Below, in pieces: positions 55,687-64,000 of a stretch of DNA of 64,000 nt. The stretch covers positions 5,394,001 through 5,458,000 of the forward strand of contig NC_070562.1 in NCBI RefSeq assembly GCF_026914185.1, given 5' to 3'. The number at the start of each line of letters is the position of its first letter. Position 1 is the stretch's first letter. A program made the position numbers and the translations under genes. Under the pieces are notes generated by a model, which worked only from the letters and a program-made list of their open reading frames with translations, did not search any database and was not told where the DNA came from. This stretch comes from Puccinia triticina. Lineage: Eukaryota; Basidiomycota; Pucciniomycetes; Pucciniales; Pucciniaceae.

Positions 55687-56732
55687 TAGGGTTGACAATT
55701 GGGCTGGGTGTCCAACAGGCCGCCAGGGCCCCGAACCCAGCCGGGTTTGGGCCGGGTGCGGACAGTGCTTTTGTGGAAATATTGAGCTTCGGCCCGGCCT
55801 GTTAAAGTTGCTAAACGGCGCGGGTCGGCGCGGGCTGCCTATCAGGCGCCCGTGGGCTTTGCCTTGCTCATCTGGTGCAGCCAGAAGCTCAGATGATAAG
55901 TGTGCCATCCCGGAATCCAAGACCCGGTCACAGGACCTGTGAAAAAATCTCCCTTTTCTGCATTTACTGAGTTGAACAAGGTTAAAAAAATCCACAGGAA
56001 ACCCTGTGAAAATCTAATCTTCATGAACTTTGTGCCCTTCACCTTGGCAACTTGGTGTACAGACAGCAGCCAATCCAACGCACCAGGTGCCAAATTAGAC
56101 CTCTACATTGAGGAGAGGAATGTTGGCATAACCAGTGATGATCAGTTTGATCTCCTCAGCTGGTGGAAGATCAATGCCTGCCGCTTTCTGGCCCTTTCAA
56201 AGCTCGCCAAGGTAATCTTGATGGCCCCGGTGACCTCTGTGGCATCAGAATTGGCCTTTTCCACTGGGGGGCATGTCTTGGACAACTACCAAAGCCGCCT
56301 GAGCGACGAAACCACCAAAGCACTCTTATGCACTCAAGACTGGATTAAGAAGTAGCCTCTTTTCTTCTTTCTTGACTACTTTGTTTTACATTGTTTTCTA
56401 TAACTTTTTGCTTGTAGCTGCCCTTGTTGCATAGTACATGTCTTTGAATTGTCAAAATACATGTCTCCTCCTCCAAAACTACATTTTTTGAGGGTCCTTC
56501 TACCTGGCCCGTGGGCCCCCAGGGGGCTGCCCGCGGGCAGCCTGCCATGGCCCACTGGCCATTTGGCCTGACGGGGCGCTGCTGGACAGCCCGTGTCTGT
56601 CTCATTGCGGACACGGGTTTGGGCCGGACAGCAAAATCTGAGGTTTTGGCCCGGCCCGGCCTGTCCGATTAAGTCGCAGGCTGAGGCAGGCTAGCCCGTG
56701 GGCGGCCCAAACCCCCCCGATTGTCAACCCTA
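55687..56732 (+). mobile_element. Deleted hAT element (1,046 bp) inside the mariner transposase
   Basis: Inverted ends TAGGGTTGACAATTGGG (55687) and its near complement ending 56732. The 8-bp duplication GCTGGCCC is at 55679-55686 and 56733-56740. It retains only the C-terminal transposase region on the plus strand. Confidence 0.92.
55940..56355 (+). pseudogene. hAT transposase C-terminal hATC fragment
   Basis: Reads KLDLYIEERNVGITSDDQFD, LLSWWKINACRFLALSKLAK, VILMAPVTSVASELAFSTGG, then HVLDNYQSRLSDETTKALLC and TQDWIKK with a stop at 56355. This is the Ac/RICESLEEPER-type dimerisation domain, a different hAT lineage from the one at 800-1386. The N-terminal and catalytic parts are deleted. 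Long C-terminal conservation in an internally deleted copy may just reflect recent origin. Confidence 0.85.
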
Positions 56733-57743
56733 GCTGGCCCAATAGTTCCGGCCAATGATTGCCGTGTGGACAGGCACATTGTCCTCCATGAGGGTGGGAC
56801 AATGCGCCTCATTGATGTTGTCCATGAAAGGTTGAAGGCTGCCTTTGTAGAAATTTTTGATGAGCTGTGTGGCGTTTGTCCTTCTGGGGGGCAGGAAAAC
56901 AATTGGAACCTTTGATATATTGACAAATCCGCCCCAGATCATTGTAGATGATTGCCCGCTTTTGAATGTCGGAGCGAGGCAATCTTCCTGGTACTTCTCA
57001 TCCGGCTTTTGCCAAACAACAACCACCTGCAAGTTCTTCCCGAGCTTAAACAACAACTTGTTGGTCCAGAGGATAGATCACCCACCAGGGAAAAATTGAG
57101 GTCACCTGAGGGCAGGTGATGTGAAGAAGACTCTTGTTCAGTCTCCAATCATACTCCAAAACCCATTGAGTGGGACTCCCCAATGACCACAAAGGGGCCA
57201 TTGTTTTGATGGTGGAGTCTTGCCACAGTAGCTCAGGTGTCTGAACATGTTTAACTCAATGTCACCTGCCACCAGCTGTCATCACATTTTCCCTGGTGAC
57301 CAGTTGTCAACCGTCCAAGCCAGGTGGCAGGTGGCAAACTTGAGTCTCCTGGCCTTATGCTTGTCATTGATGAAGGGCTTCTTGACAGCCACTCAATTGT
57401 TGAAGCCCAGCTTGTGGGCTTGTTGACGGCCAGTCTTGATGGAGATGGGAGTCCAAAGTCCCTCAACAATTAGTCTTATCGGTTCGCGGCAATTGTTCTC
57501 TAGAAGTTGTCGGAGTTGGCGCTCATCATGCTTGTTGGTCATGGGTGGTCGACCGGGCGGATTTTTGGACTTGTTACTCCCGCGCTCCTTCCAGTGGTTA
57601 ACAACTCCAGATAACGTTGACTTGGCAGTCTTGAACTCCTTTGAAAGGAAGTTCAAACTCTTGCCTGCCCTTGCCATCCCAAAGATCATTGCCTTGGTCT
57701 CGGTCAAGAGGTTTGGTTTTCGGGTGGCTTTGGTTTGAACCAT

Positions 57744-57953
57744 CCTAATTTTTTCAAAGAAGAAATCAAAAACAGCTTGAATTAGTGATGAAATCAATCA
57801 AGATAGAAAGAAAAGACTCACTTTGATTGAATAGTCCAGAGAAATAACCATTGACACGAGTGATCTGTTGACCATTGACGTTCAACAGCTACATAGGTAG
57901 CACCTACATAGACATGAGTGTCACAGGGGGGTGTCACCAAATCTGATCCCGGT
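57744..57953. other. Upstream of mariner transposase
   Basis: Short region with CTACATAGGTAGCACCTACATAG, a small dyad; mariner terminal repeats were not resolved. Confidence 0.3.
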
Positions 57954-57961
57954 GCTCAGGG

Positions 57962-58928
57962 TAAGGGTGGGACCTGGGGTTTGGGACGGGTCATGAAGCT
58001 CTTCCCAAAGCACAGACCCCGGATTGATCGGGGCATGCCCTGAACCCCGGGGATGGAACCAAGAAAATTCAACCCCAGAGGGGAATCTAGTCCTCGCCGC
58101 TGGAGGCTCGGACCATAAAGTCGAGGGGGAGGCCGGTGATGGCAAGCATAGGGGTGGGCAAGCCCTTGTTCTTGGTGGTCACGGAGATGAGCTTTGGGGG
58201 CAGCAAGGTCTGGGGGAAGGCCCGGGCGGTCTTGAGGCCAATGTGGAACAGCAATCCGAGCGCATGGATTGCCAACCTCTTGAGCTCTGTCCAGCTAGGA
58301 CTGGTCCTGTGCAGCTGCCCTTCCCTGCACCAGGCGTCTGCTGATCAGCGCCGCTCCTACTACCCCTTGCAAATGTCCCGCAATGCCCCCCGTCAGCTGC
58401 GACAAGAGCCCGTTTGGTGTCAGCCCTTGCGCTTGGCCAAGCACTGTTAACGTCCTGGCCGCCCAGGAAGGCGACGAGCTTCTTCTGGGACTTGTTGTTC
58501 CTCCACAGGCTGCCCACAGGGAGCGGGGGCAAGTGGGCAGGCGTCGGTAGTAGCCCTTGATGACCAGCCAGCGGGCCTCGTTTGCGGAGTGGATGTCACT
58601 GGCGTGCTTTCCGAGCAGGTGGCATGGAAGTGTTTGAGGGCAAGGGGAAGGAGGGGCCGGTCCTTATTTGCCTCAAGGAATGGTACCAAGCCCATTGTGA
58701 TCCTGTTTCATTATCATTTTGATCATTGCGAGTTGTATCTACACAAGTAAAAGATGCATAAAATGAATTTTGAGCAGAGAAAAGGGTTGAAAACTCAAAA
58801 AAAGACGCACCCTTGCCCCCATCCTCAGAGCCTATCATGACCCGGGGTTCGGGGCATGATGTGAGTCCCATCCCGATGCCCTAACCCCGGGGCATGGCCC
58901 GAAAGCCGGGGTTCGGGTCCCAGCCTTA
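57962..58928. mobile_element. hAT-type element (967 bp) carrying gene-like sequence
   Basis: Ends TAAGGGTGGGACC (57962) and GGTCCCAGCCTTA (58928) form inverted repeats with one mismatch. The 8-bp duplication GCTCAGGG is at 57954-57961 and 58929-58936. GC-rich GACCCGGGGTTCGGG-like subterminal motifs are present. The interior reads as protein on the minus strand (MGLVPFLEANKDRPLLPLAL, LKTARAFPQTLLPPKLISVT, KNKGLPTPMLAITGLPLDFM) in changing frames. That suggests a captured and decayed gene fragment rather than a transposase. Confidence 0.82.
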
Positions 58929-58936
58929 GCTCAGGG

Positions 58937-59335
58937 GTACGGATTTTTCTGTCCACCCACTGTTCATGTTGAGATTGACTGATACGGAGAACTGTTTCTC
59001 CAACCGTTGGGGGCTGTTCATGTATCATCTCATCAAGGCAGAACAGATGTATAAATAGATTCTACTGCTGGCTTGTCCATCGAGGGAAACTCAGTGCATG
59101 CTGGGCGGTCGGGTGGGCATGTGTGCTATCCCCCGAAGTACCCCCGAGGTGTCGGACGTGCTCCTCCCCGGGTAGTCTCCCCGGGAGTAGTACAGGGGGA
59201 GGAACAAATTTTGCAGCCGACAGGGGGAAACAGCGCGAGGCAGCCCAGCAGCAACCAAGCGATGGTCCAACGAAAACCAACTGGTGAGTACACCAGCCCA
59301 TCAGCCTCCGGAAAGCGGACAGAAACTGACAAGAG
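58937..59335. other. Promoter-side region of the 59336 gene
   Basis: Contains TATAAATAG at 59050, a plausible TATA box 286 bp before the chosen ATG. Its distance implies a long 5' UTR or an upstream exon. Confidence 0.4.
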
Positions 59336-61429
59336 ATGCAAACAACAGACTCAAACCGAACCACTCGCTCCGAAGCAAAACCAGCCACCAACTCAGACGC
59401 AAACTCAGACTCAGACTCAGACTCAGACTTGCACTCCAACGGCTCTGAATCGGACTCCAGCTCATCAGACACGCAGCCGGACACAAACCATTCAGACCAG
59501 GAACAAACCTTCATCCTCCATCGCCATCTCGACTACAGCTACCACCATCCAGCCAACCAGCGACCCTCAAACCAGCCCGCCGGATTCGACCTCTTCACCG
59601 CCAAAACATGGACGCTAGACGACGATCAGCTCAGCCAGTTCAACCAACCCAATGATACCGACCTCGTCCAGATTCACTGCCCAGTCCCCATCAAAGAGGA
59701 ACCTGCCAAGAAACTTACCCTAGCCGATGTCTTGCCACCCCACCACCCATCTTCATCATCATCAGTCTACAACAATCTACCCACTAAAACGCGCCTGCCC
59801 AAGCTCTCGCCATCACCCTTTTCCGGCTCAAGTGGTTGAGTGGAACCTCTTGAATGAGCTCTCATTTTGCATACATGCTGATTTGATTTGCCCTTTTTTT
59901 TAGTTTCATCATTATACTATTCGGCTTATTCCTCATTTGCCCCCTGCTACGATTCAACTTCCAGCACACAAACACTCGACCAAGCCAGGATCCTATTCCA
60001 AAGCAAACAAAAGATCGATTTCTGGTCTCGACGAGCTCATCGGTACCATGATGTGCTCATCGAGCCACCAGCAGCCGACAATCTCAACTCCTCAACGTCT
60101 TCAAGTAACCTCAAAAAGAAGAAGTCTAGCGCGCCTGCTTCACGCGGTCGAAAGCGTCAGAAAACGTCATCATCGTCTGTCGCCCCTTCCACCCCATCCA
60201 GCTCACCAGCGAAGGAACCACCGCCCCCACCAGCCAGTCCGGGCAAGATACGCCAAGAGATCAGCGCGACTCTCCTCGAGACCTCCAAACTGATCAGCAA
60301 TCTTCAAGAGAGACAGCTCGACAGACTGCGTCTCTGTCAGGAAGTCCATCTTGACCCATGCCTGTCGACCCCCCCTCTCTACCCCAGACAGAATCCGGCC
60401 CCGAACCAGCTCGTCAATCCTGAGCCTAGTCGCGAGGAGATAGCGGAGGCCCACCAACTCGTCCAACGCCTCTCAAGCGTGATTGCGCGTCGGCCGAGAC
60501 CGGCCGGTTCGCATGACGATGATGACGAAGATGGTAATGATGAGAGCACGATGGAGGCGGCTCAGAGCGTGATTCCGTCGGCCGAAGCAATCCGGAAATC
60601 GTATAAGGTGCTTGCCATCGGCGCCGGTGCGGATTCCGCTTGCGCAAGAGCAGTCTATACCGGGCTGCTCCCGCCGACGAACCCGGTGGGCATCCACGAA
60701 TCCATGCTGGTCTCGAAGCCGAGCCCGCAACTGATCAGCGTGCTCGAGCACACCCAACGCTCGAATCCGTCGGCAGCATCGACCCCGCGCATCGGCGCCG
60801 GTCTTCCCATCGGCTCGTCGCCCCAATATCTGCCCCACTCCGTCCCAGGGCCCGTGTCCTCCAGACGCGACCCCAGTTTGGCGAACGCCCGCATCGGGCC
60901 CAGCGGCCCGCCCGCAATGATCTCTACGCCGGACTTGCTCGTCAATCGGCCCCCGTTGAACGGCCAGGCCGTCCACAACAACATCTCCAAGCTCCAGCTC
61001 CTCCAACAACAACAACAGCAACAACAACAACAGCATCATCATCATGGGCTTCCAGCCAATCACCACCACCATCCGGCCCTTCACCAACAGGAGCAAGCCG
61101 GCCCGCTCCGGCCACATCTGGGCGCGCCGCCCGGCCAGACCGACCAGCAACGCCACCTCCACCAACTCCAGGTCCAGAAGCTCCTCGCCACCTCTTACGC
61201 TAGCCCGGTCCAGCACCTCATGTCTTCCCCCGCAGTCGCCCCACCCGCAGTCCCGACCATCGCTACCCCTAGCTTGAAACCCGTCGCCGCGTCGTTGGCC
61301 TACCATCGAGACATTAACCCCCCTACACTCCCCCATAATAACCTTAACATTCCTCACCCTAATCATCGCGCGCTGGCCTCCTCCTCTTCCTCTTCCGCTT
61401 CCTCTGCGTCACATTCGGCCCTCCGTTAA
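59336..61429 (+). CDS. Low-complexity, probably nuclear protein, two exons, 673 aa
   Basis: Exons 59336-59831 and 59904-61429. The intron (72 bp, GTGGTT..TTTTAG) keeps frame, though the donor is weak. The N-terminus is rich in Ser/Asp/Asn, followed by TWTLDDDQLSQFN and EEPAKKLTLADVLPP. Exon 2 has a likely conserved helix LDQARILFQSKQKIDFWSRR plus AHRYHDVL, then a basic nuclear-localisation-like stretch (LKKKKS..RGRKRQK). Next comes a second helical region (IRQEISATLLETSKLISNLQ ERQLDRLRLCQE), an acidic patch, and a long Pro/Gln/His-rich tail with 12 Gln and four His (about 61005-61047). Composition resembles transcription or chromatin cofactors; no named family was recognised. No lesions. Confidence 0.68.
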
Positions 61430-62161
61430 TCCTCACGCCACCCTCCTCCTCGGAACTCTCCCTATCTCTTTCTTTACATCTTTTCTGTTTCTCTCCTTTT
61501 GTTGGCCTTTTCTCTCTATAACCCCACAAAAAATCAAACCTCTCTGATTTCCTTGTGTCTCCACCCCCCCTCTTTTTGTTTTTTTACATCCATATATACG
61601 TATATATATAGAACCCAAAAATTCCATCCGCTTGAGATTCGAGGCTTACAAGAAAGAGAAAGATATACAAACCACAGCTAAAAGATTGTTTTACATCACA
61701 GATAATGTGTGTAATATGAGGGATGGTTCGCTCCTTGATGAGGTTGTTGGAGCATATATTTTAGGCAGTAGTATGTAGCTGAAGAGCCCAGCCGCCACGT
61801 TATTCGCAGCCCGCTGCCAGGAACGCTCGAACCGGCCGTGGTCCAGTTTATTCTGCAATGTACGACCACCGTGAAGTTTTGCCCTAATGACACACCTTGA
61901 TCACGCCATGGGGTGCCTCAAGGTTCAAGCTAATATTACTACCACTCTTGTGTGTATAAGGACCAACTAAAGACAGAGATAGCCTTTTACATTCATTTCT
62001 GGATCCAGCAAAAAAATCACAAATCCTACTGAGCTTTACAAATCATCAAACTGTGTATGAATAACTGGAATTCTTCCAAGTAAAATGAATATTAAAGTGA
62101 GATTTCCCATGAGCTTTGCTGGTGTCAGATTAGCTGACTGCCACTGCCTTGCAGCCATTTC
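61430..62161. other. Intergenic, nothing recognised
   Basis: Pyrimidine-rich 3' flank of the preceding gene with TATATACGTATATATATAG at about 61594, then unremarkable DNA. Confidence 0.4.
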
Positions 62162-62164
62162 TAA

Positions 62165-62483
62165 GGTCCTCTTTGGCGCCAATATAAATATAGGTGATAT
62201 AATCACTGATTAATTCAATAAAATGTACAAAATTCAACATGAAGCCTCCAAATCTTGTTGTTGGCAACCTACAGTGCTTTTCCATTCAACTTTGAAATCA
62301 GATGCAACTGATTCAGTTATCTTCAGCACCATCATACCATTGTATCACTTTTGACCAATATGAAGTGATATAATGTAAGGTTGCCTCCAAAAAAGGCTTG
62401 GAGGCTTTATGTTAACTTTTGTGTTTTTAATAAATCAATTGGTGATTATATCACCTATAATTATATCAGTGCCAAACAGGGCC
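62165..62483. mobile_element. Harbinger-type MITE, 319 bp
   Basis: Ends GGTCCTCTTTGGCGCC and GTGCCAAACAGGGCC, flanked by TAA on both sides (62162-62164, 62484-62486). Both ends carry AGGTGATATAATCA in inverted orientation. Same TIR type as 35952-36101. Confidence 0.82.
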
Positions 62484-62492
62484 TAAATATAT

Positions 62493-64000
62493 CTAAACAT
62501 CAAAATAATTCAAGTGAATATTTAAGTTTTCAACTGAGGCTCTAAAGACTGTGTTGAAGAATACTTTGAATTGTTGGAGTATCTTGTGATTGGGTGAAAA
62601 GGCAATTTTTATCAATTCCTCATTCCCAGTGGTCTCCAGCCAATAATATTCCAAAGCTTTCCATGTGAGATTGGGGATGACTTGCTTGCTATTTCTGTTT
62701 TTATATGAGCCTAAAGGAAGTAAGGTTACAAACTTCTCAAAACTTTTCTTTGCATTTTTTAGAAGATCCTGAAGATATTTCTCATTTCTTTCACTGGATC
62801 CAATTGGTACAATTATAATGTCAACCATCTGCACATAAAAAAGAAACACTGGATATGTTTTCTCCACAAGAAGCCATGGAAAGTCTTCCTTTTCCAGCAA
62901 TTCTATTTCAAGGTTGAGATCAAGGTTGATATTGTTCTGTCTTTCCCAGAAGGTTATCCATAGATTCTTTATTTCAAGGAATTCTTCAACAGTCTTTGAC
63001 TGAAAATGATCAGAATATCTGAAGTGTTTCTTGAAGTTGTCCTCATTGTTGACAGTACCATCCTCATGATTATATGGAGCTTCACAAGCTTGCTTAATTT
63101 GATTAATCCATTTGGGAGCATTTTGAGAATTCAACATGATGCTTCCTGTACTTGGACCCTGTTCTATCTTTCTCAGTATACTATTGGTTTTCTTTTGGCT
63201 ATTTTGAGTTGAATCTTCAAGAGGAAATATATCTTGATTGAAATACATCTTTTTCATCTGAAATTTGCATGTAAACCTCAGGTGATTGGTTAACTGTTCA
63301 GATGATGATAAAAAAATTAGGTTGAAGAATGCCTTGAATAGTCCTTTTATTTTTTCTCCTTGGAGAGCAATTTCTTTCAAGTCCTGTATGGAAGATCGCT
63401 CAATCCAGCATTTCAAAAAGCTCCAAATCCAACTAGAATAGAATGAACTACCATCAATTTTGGACTTTTTCACACTCAATAAAAATGGAGCACAATCTTT
63501 GAAAACTTGGACTGCCTGTTTTATTATGGCTGGGATATTCTTGATCTTTTGCTCCATGGATTCACATGGATTCATGATGTGATCAATCATTTGAACATGG
63601 AATAGGAACAATGCTAATATGTCCTTGATGATTTCATTTGAATCTGAGAATATTTGGTTTCCCATCTCTTCTTGAAATTTAATGTTGGCCTGTCTTTCCC
63701 AAAATTTGAACCATATTTGCTTATTTTCCAGAAGATTTTTATATTTCCTTATTTTGATACTTTTGTTGAAACTGCTCCTGCTAAATAGTCCACTATTGAC
63801 CATGTCATTGTAAACTGTGATACGAGAGGCTGAGTATACTTCATTAAACCATATTGAGCAAGTATTAGAATTCAACATTATACTTCCTATTCTACTCAAT
63901 GGTATTTCAGATAAAATTTTCTGGAATCTGTCTTGAACATGCCTATATGGGTCTTCAGCAACAAGACTGTTTTTGTTAAAATACAAAATCTCTATATTTG
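62493..64000 (-). CDS. Repeat-structured protein of unknown function (5' end outside window)
   Basis: An uninterrupted minus-strand frame of more than 500 codons runs from the window edge to a stop at 62493. It consists of two related ~250-residue units. Unit 1 contains YFNKNSLVAEDPYRHVQDRF, SIMLNSNTCSIWFNEVYSAS, IWFKFWERQANIKFQEEM and LALFLFHVQMIDHIMNP. Unit 2 contains YFNQDIFPLEDSTQNSQKKT, SIMLNSQNAPKWINQIKQAC, LWITFWERQNNINLDLNLEI and PVFLFYVQMVDIIIVP. Both end with a helical W..L.YW.E .. F.VFFN..F..S.E.L..HL pattern. There are no Cys-rich motifs, catalytic motifs or evident signal peptide in the visible part. It is AT-rich compared with the other genes. Family unknown; further repeats may lie outside the window. 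Confidence 0.72.
   Translation of the reverse strand, partial: NIEILYFNKNSLVAEDPYRHVQDRFQKILSEIPLSRIGSIMLNSNTCSIWFNEVYSASRITVYNDMVNSGLFSRSSFNKSIKIRKYKNLLENKQIWFKFWERQANIKFQEEMGNQIFSDSNEIIKDILALFLFHVQMIDHIMNPCESMEQKIKNIPAIIKQAVQVFKDCAPFLLSVKKSKIDGSSFYSSWIWSFLKCWIERSSIQDLKEIALQGEKIKGLFKAFFNLIFLSSSEQLTNHLRFTCKFQMKKMYFNQDIFPLEDSTQNSQKKTNSILRKIEQGPSTGSIMLNSQNAPKWINQIKQACEAPYNHEDGTVNNEDNFKKHFRYSDHFQSKTVEEFLEIKNLWITFWERQNNINLDLNLEIELLEKEDFPWLLVEKTYPVFLFYVQMVDIIIVPIGSSERNEKYLQDLLKNAKKSFEKFVTLLPLGSYKNRNSKQVIPNLTWKALEYYWLETTGNEELIKIAFSPNHKILQQFKVFFNTVFRASVENLNIHLNYFDV

Larger units (their letters stand above)
55430..57743 (-). pseudogene. Tc1/mariner transposase, degenerate and split by a hAT element
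   Basis: From MVQTKATRKPNLL (57743) comes the N-terminal helix-turn-helix region (TETKAMIFGMARAGKSLNFL, then KSTLSGVVNHWKERG and NPPGRPP). A TGA interrupts at 57393, after GFNN. The frame continues through further stops to KYQEDCLAPTFKSGQSSTMI, WGGF, and LMEDNVPVHTA, which is the second-Asp block of Tc1-type DDE transposases. The frame is broken by the hAT at 55687-56732 and resumes with NNWPAQSPDLNPIKNVWKDL, the third catalytic block, ending at TAG 55430. Such transposases cut and paste at TA. Terminal repeats were not located. The copy is inactive. Confidence 0.85.

Noticed and set aside
59073..59618. 181-codon plus-strand frame with QTQTQTQ repeats
   Set aside because: Shifted-phase shadow of the Ser/Asp-rich N-terminus of the 59336 gene.

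Overview
The window looks like a gene-poor, repeat-rich stretch of a basidiomycete genome, most likely a rust fungus (Pucciniales). That is an inference. It rests on short GT..AG introns (about 65-105 bp), a chromodomain Ty3/gypsy element, many hAT and MULE transposons, and duplicated secreted-protein genes. No species marker was recognised.

Left block (1-11.8 kb): a minus-strand Ty3/gypsy gag gene is split by an 8.7-kb hAT element (587-9291, perfect 13-bp TIR and 8-bp target duplication). That hAT is split by a 5.5-kb MULE (1387-6928) whose transposase is followed in frame by an OTU cysteine-peptidase domain. The MULE in turn carries a 1.3-kb foldback element (5347-6651). A composite TA-type MITE and a Helitron Rep remnant follow.

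Genic block (13-28.7 kb): a two-exon gene of unknown function (13079-13766). Two convergent SANT/Myb-like paralogues, one intact (15429-16616) and one with a Trp-to-stop change (17403-18854). A multi-exon VPS4-type AAA ATPase copy with a frameshift and a stop (19208-21262), and a second, smaller VPS4 exon relic (23285-23431). A small cysteine-containing secreted protein (21730-22432). A recent tandem pair of three-exon secreted cysteine-rich proteins with conserved TATA boxes (24198-25091 and 26675-27568). The 3' end of a Ty1/copia element.

Repeat block (28.7-59 kb): related LTR copies with TGTGGTA termini. A degenerate gene fragment with intact splice sites (31.8-32.9 kb). A sequence with two introns (34521-34870) whose exactly spliced copy lies 20 kb away (54143-54276). 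A nearly intact chromovirus (36760-47056) with 1,665-bp LTRs that differ at one position seen by eye, plus a GAGAA target duplication. Then palindromic arrays, a hAT inside an LTR that itself holds a TAGCG-type foldback element, a Tc1/mariner transposase interrupted by a deleted hAT, and another hAT carrying gene-like sequence.

Right end (59.3-64 kb): a 673-aa low-complexity, probably nuclear protein (59336-61429), a Harbinger-type MITE, and an incomplete minus-strand gene encoding a protein built of two ~250-residue repeats.

Most DNA here is mobile-element derived. Probably functional host genes are 13079-13766, 15429-16616, the two secreted paralogues, 59336-61429 and 62493-64000.
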